Positions 27,757-37,045 are shown, counted from the stretch's first letter. The stretch: 64,000 nt of DNA from Thalassovita litoralis (GCF_900182725.1 NZ_FXTO01000001.1:310001-374000); one strand, 5' to 3'. The notes: generated from the letters alone by a model not told the origin. Numbers and translations are program-made.

Positions 27757-28719
27757 ATGAGCATTGTAACAACCGACAACACCCAAGCCTTTCCCGAACA
27801 AGCCGCCGCCGCCCGCACCCGCGCCGAACAGGCCGCGCAAGCGGCGGGGCTGGTGGTGACGTTGGACGATATTTTGCGCTTTGTTCCCGGCAACCGGGTC
27901 ATCCTGCGCGGTCGGCTTGCAGACAGCCCTGCTGTGTTTCGCCTGCCCCTAAACCCCGAAAGCCACGAACATATCGCCCGCGAATGGGCCGAACTGACCC
28001 GCAGTTATGCCTATATGGCCACCGGCCCCAATCGCGTCGCCAAGCCGTTGTGTTTCGACGAAACAAGCGGCCTGATGGCGATGTCTCTGATCGACGGCAC
28101 GCCGCTGATGCGCCACCTGTGGTCATTGGATATGGAACAGCGCAACGCGCCCTATGCACATGCAGGGGCGTGGCTATCCGCCTATACCGCCCCCAGCCAA
28201 ACCACCCGCCCCGCCAACAACCGCCACTGGCTGCGCCGCGCCAAAGAGGCGGTCGCCCAGCAACCCCACCCCGCACTGGCAGAAATCGAACGGCGGATTT
28301 TCCGCAATATGCGCCATCTGGCGAAACACATAGAACCTCAGGAATGGCGTGTGGCCATTACGCATGGCGATTTTCACCCCAACAATCTGATCCTGTCCGG
28401 TGATGTTCTGACAGGGATTGATACAGGTGGGTCATCCATCGCCCCGATCTACAAGGATATTGCCCGGTCGCTGACACATATGGCCCGCCGCGGGTTGTAT
28501 TTTGGCCCCAAGCGGCACTTTGGCATGGATGCGCTGGCCTTTGGCGCGATGGCCGATGCCATGCACCTGAATGAAACAGAGCGCACCCTGTTCCTGCCCT
28601 ATCTGATTTGTTTTGAAACCTTGTTCCGCGTGGAACACCCAGAGATGCCGCCCCACCGTGTTCAACACGCAATAGACATGGCGCAAAACCTGCTGCGCGA
28701 CCTGCGCCAGATCACTTGA
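27757..28719 (+). CDS. Aminoglycoside phosphotransferase-fold protein
   Basis: 320 residues with the APH kinase-like fold: catalytic ITHGDFHPNNLILSG (HxDxxxxN) and the metal-binding Asp in LTGIDTGGSS. The N-terminal nucleotide-binding lobe is weakly conserved. Members phosphorylate small alcohols, sugars or choline; aminoglycoside resistance is not implied. The frame is open upstream to 27583, overlapping xseB in reverse, but ATG 27757 gives the normal length. Confidence 0.78.
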   Translation: MSIVTTDNTQAFPEQAAAARTRAEQAAQAAGLVVTLDDILRFVPGNRVILRGRLADSPAVFRLPLNPESHEHIAREWAELTRSYAYMATGPNRVAKPLCFDETSGLMAMSLIDGTPLMRHLWSLDMEQRNAPYAHAGAWLSAYTAPSQTTRPANNRHWLRRAKEAVAQQPHPALAEIERRIFRNMRHLAKHIEPQEWRVAITHGDFHPNNLILSGDVLTGIDTGGSSIAPIYKDIARSLTHMARRGLYFGPKRHFGMDALAFGAMADAMHLNETERTLFLPYLICFETLFRVEHPEMPPHRVQHAIDMAQNLLRDLRQIT

Positions 28720-28748
28720 CCGCCGCACAGGCGGAAAGGTCGGTTTTT

Positions 28749-28771
28749 GAGTATTTTTGGCAAGATGAAAG
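28749..28771 (+). repeat. Dispersed GAGTATTT repeat, copy 4 (best match)
   Basis: GAGTATTTTTGGC followed by AAGATGAAAG, between convergent genes. Related copies are at 14470, 19708, 22352 and 54821. Confidence 0.7.
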
Positions 28772-28785
28772 GCGCGTGAACACCC

Positions 28786-29487
28786 TTAATCCGGTGCCAG
28801 CATATACCCGGCGCCGCGCACCGTTTGCAGATAACGGGGTTGCTTCGGGTCTGCCTCGATCTTTCGGCGCAGGCGGGTGATTTGCACATCTACCGCGCGT
28901 TCCTGCGCCTGCCCACGGTCACGCCCCAGATCTTCGACCAGTTTTGTGCGACTGATCGCTTCATTCGGGCGGGCCGCGAAAATTTTCATCAACTGGCTTT
29001 CCGTGGCGGTCAGGCGGATCAGGTGATCGCCCTCCCACATCTCGCCCCGGTCAATATCATAGCGAATTGGACCAAGCATCAGAACCTTTGGCCCGGTATC
29101 CAAGGACACGACTTCGGGCATACGGCGCAGAATGGCATTGATCCGCAGCAGCAATTCCTTTGGCTCGAACGGTTTTGCCAGATAATCATCTGCCCCGGCT
29201 TCCAACCCTGCGATCCGATCTTCGGTTTCGCCGCGTGCGGTCAGCAACAGAATCGGCGTGGTCAGTTCAGATCGCAGGCTGCGCGTCAGCGTTACGCCAT
29301 CTTCGCCCGGCATCATCACGTCCATCACGATCAGGTCAAATTCCAGCCCGGACAGCAACCGCCGCGCATGGGCCGCGTCCCGCGCCGCCGATACCAGAAA
29401 CCCGTTCCGCATCAGGTATTTTTGCAACAACCCGCGAATCCGCTCGTCATCATCGACAATCAGAAGATGGGGGGCGACGTCGCTCAT
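28786..29487 (-). CDS. petR: OmpR-family response regulator PetR
   Basis: 233 residues: receiver with D12-D14, phosphoacceptor Asp56 and Lys105, then a winged helix ending QTVRGAGYMLAPD. Together with the overlapping MarR-type gene upstream it reproduces the petP-petR pair of Rhodobacter capsulatus, where it affects cytochrome bc1 expression and growth. No histidine kinase is nearby, so the phosphodonor is unknown. Confidence 0.85.
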   Translation of the reverse strand: MSDVAPHLLIVDDDERIRGLLQKYLMRNGFLVSAARDAAHARRLLSGLEFDLIVMDVMMPGEDGVTLTRSLRSELTTPILLLTARGETEDRIAGLEAGADDYLAKPFEPKELLLRINAILRRMPEVVSLDTGPKVLMLGPIRYDIDRGEMWEGDHLIRLTATESQLMKIFAARPNEAISRTKLVEDLGRDRGQAQERAVDVQITRLRRKIEADPKQPRYLQTVRGAGYMLAPD

Positions 29488-29981
29488 GCCCCGTTCTCCC
29501 GCAGGGCATGATATTTGCGGCGCATTTCCGGGTCCATCATCGCCTCTAGCACCTGTCGGAACCCAGCCACCGCCTGCGGCCCTGCCGCGCGATAGGCCGC
29601 CCGCATACGCGCACGCTGCGCATCCGACAGTTTACGTTCCAATGCCTCGCCGTCTTCGGTCAAATACAGGTGGCGTTCCCGCTTATCCGTTTGCCCCACG
29701 CGGCTTTCGACCAAACCATCCTCGATCAGCGTCCGCAGCACCCGGTTCAGGGATTGCTTAGTCACGCCCAGCAACACCAGCAGGTTATTCACCGTCGTTC
29801 CCGGCGCACGGTTGATAAAGTGAATCGCCCGGTGATGCGCCCGACCATAGGCCATCCCGGCCAAGATCCGATCCGGGTCTGCCGTGAAACCGCGGTATGC
29901 AAAGAACATCGCCTCGATTCCCTGACGCAGTTGTTCGTCCGTCAGGAACAGAAGACTTTCGCCGGTGGTAACGTCAGACAT
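29484..29981 (-). CDS. petP: MarR-family regulator PetP
   Basis: 165 residues with a MarR winged helix: NLLVLLGVTKQSLNRVLRTLIEDGLVESRVGQTDKRERHLYLT. It overlaps petR by ATGA. The R. capsulatus PetP/PetR operon has the same two proteins in the same order. The ligand is unknown. A 175-base gap separates it from ilvE. Confidence 0.85.
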   Translation of the reverse strand: MSDVTTGESLLFLTDEQLRQGIEAMFFAYRGFTADPDRILAGMAYGRAHHRAIHFINRAPGTTVNNLLVLLGVTKQSLNRVLRTLIEDGLVESRVGQTDKRERHLYLTEDGEALERKLSDAQRARMRAAYRAAGPQAVAGFRQVLEAMMDPEMRRKYHALRENGA

Positions 29982-30156
29982 GGCGGCCCCTTTGTTTGAA
30001 AGTTTATAAAATGTCCGCTTTTCCAGCAGCTTAAGTCAGTCTTATTGACATTCCAAGTCCGAACTGTTAGCGAATCGCAGCTTTGACGCAAGAAAATGTC
30101 CACTACGGACCAATACCACGCAACTTTCGCAAAGCTTCACGGTGCAGGAGGGATAG

Positions 30157-31023
30157 ATGGCTGGATATGATGATCGCGACGGAAAAATCTGGATGGATGG
30201 GGAAATGGTGGACTGGCGCGACGCCAAGGTTCACATTCTGACCCACGCGCTGCATTACGCGTCTTCCGTGTTCGAGGGCGAGCGGTGCTATAACGGTAAG
30301 ATTTTCCTAAGCCGGAAACATTCCGAACGTCTGCTGAATTCTGGCAAGATGATGGACATGCCGATCCCCTATACTGTCGACGAAATCGAAGCAGCCAAGA
30401 AAGCTGTGCTGGAAGCCAACGGTTTCACCGATGCCTATGTGCGCGTGGTCGCATGGCGCGGCGCAGGCGAAGATATGGGCGTATCTGCGGCCCGTAACCC
30501 GGTGCGTATGGCCGTGACTGCGTGGGAATGGGGCAGCTACTATGGCGACGCCAAATTCAAGGGCGCCAAACTGGACGTGGCCAAGTGGAAACGCCCCAGC
30601 CCCGACACCATCCCGACCGCAGCCAAGGCCGCTGGCCTGTATATGATCTGCACCATGTCCAAACACGCCGCCGAAGCCAAAGGCTGTTCGGACGCGATGT
30701 TCATGGATTATCGCGGTTATGTGGCCGAAGCGACCGGCGCGAATATCTTCTTTGTCAAAGATGGCGAAGTCCACACCCCGCTGCCCGATGCCATCCTGAA
30801 TGGCCTGACCCGCCAAACCGTGATTGGCCTGCTGAAAGATCGCGGCATCACCGTCCATGAACGCCACATCCTGCCGAAAGAGCTGGACGGGTTTGAACAG
30901 TGCTGGCTGACAGGCTCCGCCGCCGAAGTCACCCCCGTGGGCCAAATCGGTGACTGGACATTCGAGGTGGGCGACCTGACCCGTGAAATCTCGGACGCGT
31001 ATGAAAAACTGGTCCGCAGCTAA
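30157..31023 (+). CDS. ilvE: Branched-chain amino acid aminotransferase
   Basis: 288 residues, class IV PLP aminotransferase: ILTHALHYASSVFEGERCY, a PLP-Lys region near MSKHAAEAKGCSDAMFMDYRGYVAEATGANIFFV and C-terminal LTGSAAEVTPVGQI. It transaminates leucine, isoleucine and valine. SD GGAGGG at 30147-30152. Followed by its own terminator. Confidence 0.95.
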   Translation: MAGYDDRDGKIWMDGEMVDWRDAKVHILTHALHYASSVFEGERCYNGKIFLSRKHSERLLNSGKMMDMPIPYTVDEIEAAKKAVLEANGFTDAYVRVVAWRGAGEDMGVSAARNPVRMAVTAWEWGSYYGDAKFKGAKLDVAKWKRPSPDTIPTAAKAAGLYMICTMSKHAAEAKGCSDAMFMDYRGYVAEATGANIFFVKDGEVHTPLPDAILNGLTRQTVIGLLKDRGITVHERHILPKELDGFEQCWLTGSAAEVTPVGQIGDWTFEVGDLTREISDAYEKLVRS

Positions 31024-31042
31024 GACAGCCCTGAAATCACAC

Positions 31043-31071
31043 AAGCGCCGGTCATCGACCGGCGCTTTTTT
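31043..31071 (+). terminator. Rho-independent terminator of ilvE
   Basis: Perfect 11-bp stem AAGCGCCGGTC/GACCGGCGCTT with a three-base loop and a T-rich tail. Confidence 0.95.
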
Positions 31072-31080
31072 GTTTGTGGC

Positions 31081-31674
31081 TCAGAAATCGACCCCACGCT
31101 GCGCTTTAATGCCCGCCTTATAGGGGTGCTTCACCTCGGTCATTTCCGTCACCAAATCGGCATAATCACACAGCAACGCGGGCGCATCCCGGCCCGTCAG
31201 AATCACGCTGGTGCGATCGGAACGGCGCTTCAGCCCGTCCAGAACCTGCTCTGGGCTTAGATATTCATACCGCAGCGCAATGTTGATTTCGTCCAGCACA
31301 ATCAGATCGTAATCGCCGCTTTCCATCATTTCACAGGCACGATCAAACGCCGCCACCGCGGCCGCAATATCGCGTTCCCGGTCTTGGGTGTCCCATGTGA
31401 AACCTTCGCCCATCGTGTGCCAGTCAATCCCACCAAGCCGCTGGAAAAACTGGCGTTCGCCCGTGATCCAGCTTCCCTTGATGAATTGGACCACCCCCAC
31501 GGTTTTCTTCCATCCCAGCGCCCGGACAATCACCCCAAAGGCCGAAGACGACTTGCCCTTACCGTTGCCGGTGTGGATCAGAACCAGACCCCGCCCCGGA
31601 TCCTGTGCTTCGGCCACTTTTTCACGGTGGGCCTTTTGCATCGCCTGCATTTTCGTCTTGTGATCGTCAGTCAT
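31081..31674 (-). CDS. cobO: Cob(I)yrinic acid a,c-diamide adenosyltransferase
   Basis: 197 residues of the CobA/CobO/BtuR family: Walker A HTGNGKGKSSSAFG, VGVVQFIKG, and VLDEINIALRYEYL. It adenosylates corrinoids in B12 synthesis or salvage. An in-frame extension upstream to 31743 crosses the terminator of the neighbouring operon; CAGGAGG before ATG 31674 fixes the start. No other cob genes are adjacent and no cobalamin riboswitch is visible. Confidence 0.94.
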   Translation of the reverse strand: MTDDHKTKMQAMQKAHREKVAEAQDPGRGLVLIHTGNGKGKSSSAFGVIVRALGWKKTVGVVQFIKGSWITGERQFFQRLGGIDWHTMGEGFTWDTQDRERDIAAAVAAFDRACEMMESGDYDLIVLDEINIALRYEYLSPEQVLDGLKRRSDRTSVILTGRDAPALLCDYADLVTEMTEVKHPYKAGIKAQRGVDF

Positions 31675-31708
31675 GTCGCGCCTCCTGTTTGCTGACGCTG
31701 CATACAAG

Positions 31709-31737
31709 AAAGGCCAGAGTTTTCCACCCCGGCCTTT
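31709..31737 (-). terminator. Terminator of the potADBC-like operon
   Basis: AAAGGCC (31709-31715) and GGCCTTT (31731-31737) form a stem on the minus strand, followed by a weak T tract, between the last permease gene and cobO. Confidence 0.7.
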
Positions 31738-31761
31738 CATCAATAATCACGGATCAACGCG

Positions 31762-32682
31762 TCACCCCGGACTCATTCCGCGTAGGCGTTCTGACCGACG
31801 GCGCAGCAGTTCAACAGTCGTCAACAGCGCGATGGAAATCAGAACAAGGATGGTTGCCACCGACAGGATCGCCGGGCTGATCTGTTCCCGGATACCGTTC
31901 CACATCTGGCGCGGGATCGTTTGTTCATCCAAACCACCGACAAACAGCACCACCACCACTTCGTCGAATGAGGTCACAAAGGCGAACAACGCACCCGAAA
32001 TCACCCCCGGCAAGATCAGCGGCATCTGCACCCGGCGGAAGGTGGTGATCGGGTCAGCCCCCATATTCGCCGCCGCGCGGGTCAGCGAATGATCGAAGCC
32101 CACCAACGTGGCTGTCACGGTGATGATGACAAAGGGAATGCCCAAAGTCGCGTGCGCCAAAATGACCCCCAGATAGGGAATCCCCCAATTCTGGATCGAA
32201 ATGGCCGAGTAGAAGAAGAACAACCCTGTGGCCACGATGATGATCGGCACGATCATCGGGGAAATCAGGATCGCCATAATCACCCGGCGGGCGGGCATTT
32301 CAGGGCGCGACAGACCCAGCGCTGCCACGGTTCCCAACCCGGTTGCCAGAATGGTGGAAAAGAAACCGATGATAACCGAATTCTTTGCCGCATTGATCCA
32401 CGCCGCATTCGTCCAGGCGTCTGCCCACCAGCTTGTATCGCGGGGGGCATCGGGGGCCAACATCCCAAAGGTCAGCAGCATATCGTACCACCGCGTTGAA
32501 TACCCCGTGGGATCGAAGTTCAGCATCTTGTCGGTAAAGGTGAAATACGGCTCTGCGTTAAAGCTTAGCGGCATCACCACAAGGATCGGCGCGATCAGGA
32601 ACAGGAAGATCAGCGTACAGATCACCAGGTAAGTATAATGCCAGGCTTTTTCTAACGGATCAGCATAGGACGGAAGTGCCAT
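31762..32682 (-). CDS. potC: Pot-type ABC transporter permease (PotC-like)
   Basis: 306 residues with six helices and the EAA loop AAANMGADPITTFRRVQMPLILPGVISG. It pairs with the PotB-like permease upstream. This family imports polyamines or related small cationic or zwitterionic solutes. The gene ends the operon potA-potD-potB-potC (order on the minus strand). Specific substrate unknown; see the notes on doeA. Confidence 0.85.
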   Translation of the reverse strand: MALPSYADPLEKAWHYTYLVICTLIFLFLIAPILVVMPLSFNAEPYFTFTDKMLNFDPTGYSTRWYDMLLTFGMLAPDAPRDTSWWADAWTNAAWINAAKNSVIIGFFSTILATGLGTVAALGLSRPEMPARRVIMAILISPMIVPIIIVATGLFFFYSAISIQNWGIPYLGVILAHATLGIPFVIITVTATLVGFDHSLTRAAANMGADPITTFRRVQMPLILPGVISGALFAFVTSFDEVVVVLFVGGLDEQTIPRQMWNGIREQISPAILSVATILVLISIALLTTVELLRRRSERLRGMSPG

Positions 32683-32696
32683 GTTCGTATCTCCCC

Positions 32697-33995
32697 TTAG
32701 CCCAATTTCAGATTGTCGATGCCGATCAGGCGGTCATACAGCCAGTACAGGATCATGACCCCGCCCAGCAGCAGCGCGGCCAATGCGGCAGCCAGCGACC
32801 AGTTCAGCGATTTTTGCATATGGAACGCAATCAGGTTGGAAATCAGCTGACCATCAGCTCCCCCCACCAGCGCCGGGGTGATGTAGTAGCCAACTGCCAG
32901 AATGAACACCAGCAGCGCACCAGCACCGATCCCCGGCACGGTTTGCGGGAAATAAATCCGGCGGAACGCGGTCCAGCTTGTTGCGCCCAATGAACGTGCG
33001 GCACGTACATAAGACGGGTTAATCGGGCGCATCACGGAATACAGCGGCAACACCATAAAGGGCAGCAGGATATGCGTCATCGCAATGACCGTACCCAGTT
33101 GGTTGTACATCATTTGTAGCCGGTTTTCATCGCCCAGCAGCCCCATACCCACAAGCGAGTCATTGATAACCCCCTGCGATTGCAGCAACACCATCCAGCT
33201 TGTCGTCCGCACCAGAAGCGAAGTCCAGAATGGCAGCAGCACAAGGATCATCAACAGGTTGGAATGGCGCAGCGGCAACGTGGCCAGCAAATGCGCAATC
33301 GGATAGGCCAGCACAAAGGTCAGGAACGTGATCAACAGCGACAGGAACAACGTGCGCTGGAACAGCTTCACATAGACCTGACGGTTTTCATCGACCATCA
33401 CCACATTGCCATTCACGTCTTTGGTGCGATCCACCGCCGCCAGATAGAAATTGCCAGTATAAGAAGAGCTTGCATCGCGCATCACGCGCCACAATTCCGG
33501 GTCTGCCCAATCCTTATCCAGATCCAGAATGGCCTCTTTGAACGGGGGTTCCAGCTTGTCGGCCTTCCGCGCGGCTTTGGTAAACATCGACCGCGAACCG
33601 GATTTTTCATAGTTAATCCGCGTACCAGCCTGACCGGCGGCGCGCAGATCTTTCAGAACCACCAAATCCGCCGCCAACGCAGCATAGGCCGTTTCATTCG
33701 GTTCTGTTCCCAGCGGGTTTTCATCAAACCACGCCGCCAAATTTGTCATGATCGGGGTGCGCACACCGGAACCGATTTCTTCGTGAACGGTAAAACCTTC
33801 GTTATAGAAAGATTTGTGAAGCATCTGGCCAATCGGAATCACAAACGTGATCAAAATAAAGGCCAGCAACGGCAGCACCAGAAAAAACGCTTTGCGTTTT
33901 GCCCGCGACTGTGCCCGTGCCAACGCCTGTTTCAGCGGTTTACCATCCGCTGTTGTCAGTTGCCCGGTCTGTCCGTTCGCTGTTGCGTCGGTCAT
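32697..33995 (-). CDS. potB: Pot-type ABC transporter permease (PotB-like), long form
   Basis: 432 residues, well above the ~280-310 of typical PotB. After the first helix (residues ~36-58) there is a ~150-residue hydrophilic insertion, predicted periplasmic, before the remaining five helices. The EAA loop is RAARSLGATSWTAFRRIYFPQTVPGIGAG. The insertion has a charged, helical look and no recognised domain. Fourteen bases separate it from the PotC gene. Confidence 0.82.
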   Translation of the reverse strand: MTDATANGQTGQLTTADGKPLKQALARAQSRAKRKAFFLVLPLLAFILITFVIPIGQMLHKSFYNEGFTVHEEIGSGVRTPIMTNLAAWFDENPLGTEPNETAYAALAADLVVLKDLRAAGQAGTRINYEKSGSRSMFTKAARKADKLEPPFKEAILDLDKDWADPELWRVMRDASSSYTGNFYLAAVDRTKDVNGNVVMVDENRQVYVKLFQRTLFLSLLITFLTFVLAYPIAHLLATLPLRHSNLLMILVLLPFWTSLLVRTTSWMVLLQSQGVINDSLVGMGLLGDENRLQMMYNQLGTVIAMTHILLPFMVLPLYSVMRPINPSYVRAARSLGATSWTAFRRIYFPQTVPGIGAGALLVFILAVGYYITPALVGGADGQLISNLIAFHMQKSLNWSLAAALAALLLGGVMILYWLYDRLIGIDNLKLG

Positions 33996-34061
33996 GTGGA
34001 TTGCACCTTTTCCCCGTGGTGGGTCGGGCCTTTTGCGGCCCGTACCCGTTAGTTCAGGAAA

Positions 34062-34084
34062 CGCCCCCGTTCCGCACGGGGGCG
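34062..34084 (-). terminator. Intra-operon hairpin after the potD-like gene
   Basis: CGCCCCCGT/ACGGGGGCG forms a 9-bp stem around five bases, followed by TTT on the minus strand. It sits between the solute-binding protein gene and the permeases, where partial termination or RNA stabilisation would raise binding-protein output. Confidence 0.7.
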
Positions 34085-34097
34085 CCGAAGCGAATGC

Positions 34098-35171
34098 TTA
34101 GTTCGCCAACCAAGCGTTGAAACGCTCGTTCAGCTCGGCATCTTTATCGACCCAGAACTCAAAGTTGTTGACCAACGCGTTTTCCAGATTGGCGGCAGCG
34201 GTGGGCATATGCGGTGCCATCTGGGTTTTGCCGTCCGAGTACAGGCCAACCAATGCGCCCGAAGATTTACGCGCCGGGCCGTAGGAAATCCACGATGCCT
34301 GATCTGCCAGCGGCTTGGTGCCGGTCGAGAACGCGATGAATTTCTTCGCGTTTTCCAGATTCGGTGCGCCTTTGGGGATCACAAACAGGTCGAAGTCCAG
34401 AATTTGGCCGTCCCACATAACCACCAGCGGCTGATTTTCTGCGACTGCCGCGTTGAAGATACGGCCGTTATATGCGGTCGACATTACAACTTCGCCATCT
34501 GCCAACAATTGCGGCGGCTGTGCGCCAGCTTCCCACCAGACGATATCGCCTTTGATGCGGTCCAGAACGGCGAATGCGCGGTCTACGCCTTCGTCAGTAT
34601 CCAGCATGTCATACACTTCGCCAGCCGGAACGCCATCGCCCATCAGAGCCATTTCCAGCGTTGCCTTGGCCGACTTACGCAGGCCACGTTTGCCAGGGAA
34701 TTTTGCGGTGTCAAAGAAATCGGCGATCGTGGTCGGCGTACCCGAAACGTTTTTCGAGTTATACGACACAACGGTCGACCACACGATGTTGGCCACCGCG
34801 CAATCCTGCAATGCGCCTTCGATGAAATCATCGGCGGCCGGGGTACCATCGGGGGCAGCGGGTAGCATCGACTGGTCGATGGGTTCCAGCAGACCTTCGT
34901 CACACAGGCGCACAGCATCCGAGAATTCAACGTCAGCCACATCCACCGATACGTTACCGGCTTCGACCTGCGCCTTGATCGGGGTTGCGGGGTTATCCGC
35001 GTCGATCGAATTCACCTTGATGCCGAATTCAGCGGTGAAGGGCTTGTGATACGCTTCGACCTGGCTTTTGGCATACGAGCCGCCCCAGGACATCACGTTG
35101 ACTTCTTGTGCCTGAGCCGCGAACGCTGCGCTGGTCAGGACCGAAGCCAGAAGTGCTGTTTTGAGTTTCAT
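34098..35171 (-). CDS. potD: Pot-type solute-binding protein (PotD-like)
   Basis: 357 residues with a signal peptide ending AQAQ-E, then VNVMSWGGSYAKSQVEAYHKPF and the PotD-family fold. The beginning SWGGSY differs from the NWSDYI of true putrescine/spermidine binders such as the second system at 43489, so ligand specificity probably differs. Second gene of the operon, and followed by a strong hairpin. Confidence 0.85.
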   Translation of the reverse strand: MKLKTALLASVLTSAAFAAQAQEVNVMSWGGSYAKSQVEAYHKPFTAEFGIKVNSIDADNPATPIKAQVEAGNVSVDVADVEFSDAVRLCDEGLLEPIDQSMLPAAPDGTPAADDFIEGALQDCAVANIVWSTVVSYNSKNVSGTPTTIADFFDTAKFPGKRGLRKSAKATLEMALMGDGVPAGEVYDMLDTDEGVDRAFAVLDRIKGDIVWWEAGAQPPQLLADGEVVMSTAYNGRIFNAAVAENQPLVVMWDGQILDFDLFVIPKGAPNLENAKKFIAFSTGTKPLADQASWISYGPARKSSGALVGLYSDGKTQMAPHMPTAAANLENALVNNFEFWVDKDAELNERFNAWLAN

Positions 35172-35292
35172 TATCCATAACTCCCATTGATGCCCGTTAT
35201 TTTGAGGGTTCAGAGGCGGGGAACGGGCATACAGTCCACCCCTCCTTGGCCATCGAAGGTCCGGCCCGTAAGCCGGGCCTCCGAGAATTTAG

Positions 35293-36396
35293 TTAAGCAT
35301 CCAATGCGCGGCAATCGCCGGGCAACCACCCGATTTCGATTTGCTGGCCGGGGGTCAGGCGCACCTGATCGGGGGCATTCCGCGTCTTTACCACGAAGTC
35401 TTCATTGCCAGCGACGCGCAGACGGGTGCGGAAAATATCGCCCATGTAGATGAACTCCAGCACCTCTGCTTTCAGCAGATGCGCACCGGGTTGCAGGCGC
35501 TCCTTGTTGAATTCCACCCGCTCGGGGCGGATCGAAACGCGGGTACGTTCGCCCGCTTTGGACACGTTCACCGGCTTGGCGTCGATCAGTTCGCCGTCGT
35601 CCAATTGGACGACGCACAGATCGCTGCCTTTCATTTCTTTTACCACGCCTTCCAGCGTGTTGTTTTCACCAATGAACTGCGCAACAAAGCTGTTCTGCGG
35701 CTCTTCGTACAGAACATCTGGCGGCGCAAGCTGCTGAATACGCCCATCGTCAAACACCGCCACGCGGTCCGACATGGTCAGCGCTTCGGTCTGGTCGTGG
35801 GTCACGTAAACCGTGGTAATCCCCAGCTCATGTGCCAAGCGCGTGATTTCAAACTGCATATGTTCGCGCAATTGTTTGTCCAGCGCGCCCAGCGGTTCGT
35901 CCATCAGCACCAGTTCCGGTTCAAACACCAGCGCCCGCGACAATGCGATACGCTGCTGCTGACCACCAGAAAGCTGCGCAGGGCGGCGCCCGCCGAATTG
36001 CCCCATCTGCACCATATCCAAGGCGCGTTTGATTTTTTCTTCCCGCTCGGATTTGCCGATCCCGCGCACTTCCAGCGGGAAGGACAGGTTTTCGGCCACA
36101 GTCATATGCGGAAACAGCGCGTAGTTCTGGAACACCATGCCAATCCCGCGCTTATGCGGCGGAATGTTGTTGATTGGCCTTCCATCCAAAAGAATTTCGC
36201 CGTGGGTGGCGGTTTCAAACCCCGCCAACATCATCAGGCAGGTGGTTTTCCCGGAACCAGACGGCCCCAGCATCGTCAGGAACTCGCCCTTAGGCATGCT
36301 CAGGTTCAGGTCTTTGACGACAAGAGTTTCACCGTCATAGCTTTTTTGCACCCGGTCAAACTTGACGAATGCGTCTTTGGTCTGTGTTTCAGCCAA
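35293..36396 (-). CDS. potA: Pot-type ABC transporter ATPase (PotA-like)
   Basis: 367 residues: Walker A GPSGSGKTT, signature LSGGQQQRIALSRAL, Walker B LVLMDEPLGALDKQ, and a C-terminal TOBE domain. The only suitable start is TTG at 36396 with GGGGAA upstream, which suggests modest translation. First gene of a four-gene importer operon divergent from doeA over a 650-base gap. Confidence 0.9.
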   Translation of the reverse strand: MAETQTKDAFVKFDRVQKSYDGETLVVKDLNLSMPKGEFLTMLGPSGSGKTTCLMMLAGFETATHGEILLDGRPINNIPPHKRGIGMVFQNYALFPHMTVAENLSFPLEVRGIGKSEREEKIKRALDMVQMGQFGGRRPAQLSGGQQQRIALSRALVFEPELVLMDEPLGALDKQLREHMQFEITRLAHELGITTVYVTHDQTEALTMSDRVAVFDDGRIQQLAPPDVLYEEPQNSFVAQFIGENNTLEGVVKEMKGSDLCVVQLDDGELIDAKPVNVSKAGERTRVSIRPERVEFNKERLQPGAHLLKAEVLEFIYMGDIFRTRLRVAGNEDFVVKTRNAPDQVRLTPGQQIEIGWLPGDCRALDA

Positions 36397-36655
36397 AATC
36401 TGGTTCCCCGTTATTTTCCGTGCGGTTTACCCCGCGTCTTGTTTCCAAACTAAAACGCGGGATGCGCTGGGTTGCAACCGGAACACGGCATTTTTTGAGC
36501 AAATTACGACATTCGCCACCGGAATATGCACATATTCATACGAATTCGGGCATCAGAACGGGCAATAGCCTTCGTGCTGCGCATTCGCCTTCTGGAAAAT
36601 CGCCCAAGAAACAGGCAGCCGCTTGCCGTGGCCAGCACAGGGCAGTCGCAAACAT

Positions 36656-36670
36656 TTGTTATATATACAA
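36656..36670. promoter_or_regulatory. Candidate GntR-type operator 1
   Basis: TTGTTATATATACAA, a near-palindrome with TTGT/ACAA ends as in FCD-type GntR operators. Inference only. Confidence 0.3.
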
Positions 36671-36886
36671 CTTATGCCTCGTGCGCCTTTGCCGGATAAT
36701 ATATCAGTGCAAGCGCGAAGGGCGTGACCCAATGGCATTGGGCGCCCGTCATCCGCTCGTCAAACAGCCCAGACATGCCGATCTGACCATTTTTTACACG
36801 CCCAAAGCTTTGGCACGATTCGCCCCCTGCAAATTGGCTGTTTCGCAGGAATTTCCACCGTCTGCCCCCTTGTTCACTCCCTTGGC

Positions 36887-36894
36887 TGTATACA
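36887..36894. promoter_or_regulatory. Candidate GntR-type operator 2
   Basis: TGTATACA, a perfect 8-bp palindrome matching the core of many FCD-GntR operators. Confidence 0.3.
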
Positions 36895-36992
36895 TCAGCG
36901 CATAAATTCACGCCTTTCAGGGGCCGATAATTCTGAAATCTTGGCTATTTATTTCAAAAACGACCCGTTTGTTCGTTTTTGGAATGGACCAG

Positions 36993-37002
36993 TTGTACAC
37001 AA
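36993..37002. promoter_or_regulatory. Candidate GntR-type operator 3
   Basis: TTGTACACAA, near-palindromic, 44 bases upstream of the chosen doeA start. A repressor bound here would overlap the promoter region. Confidence 0.35.
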
Positions 37003-37045
37003 ATTTGCCCCCCTGAGCAGAAACACCAACATCGCGGAGACTGCC

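Larger units (their letters stand above)
36397..37045. other. Long non-coding divergent region between potA and doeA
   Basis: About 650 bases with no convincing gene. Open frames here lack ribosome sites and family likeness. AT-rich palindromic sites at 36656-36670, 36887-36894 and 36993-37002 suggest a regulatory region controlling both the transporter and the doeA operon. Confidence 0.6.

Noticed and set aside
27757-28719. Aminoglycoside resistance gene
   Set aside because: Only the kinase fold and catalytic motif are shared; sequence and context are not those of resistance enzymes.
30045-30073. TTGACA-type -35 with weak -10 before ilvE
   Set aside because: The -10 region (TAGCGA) is too poor to support a promoter call.
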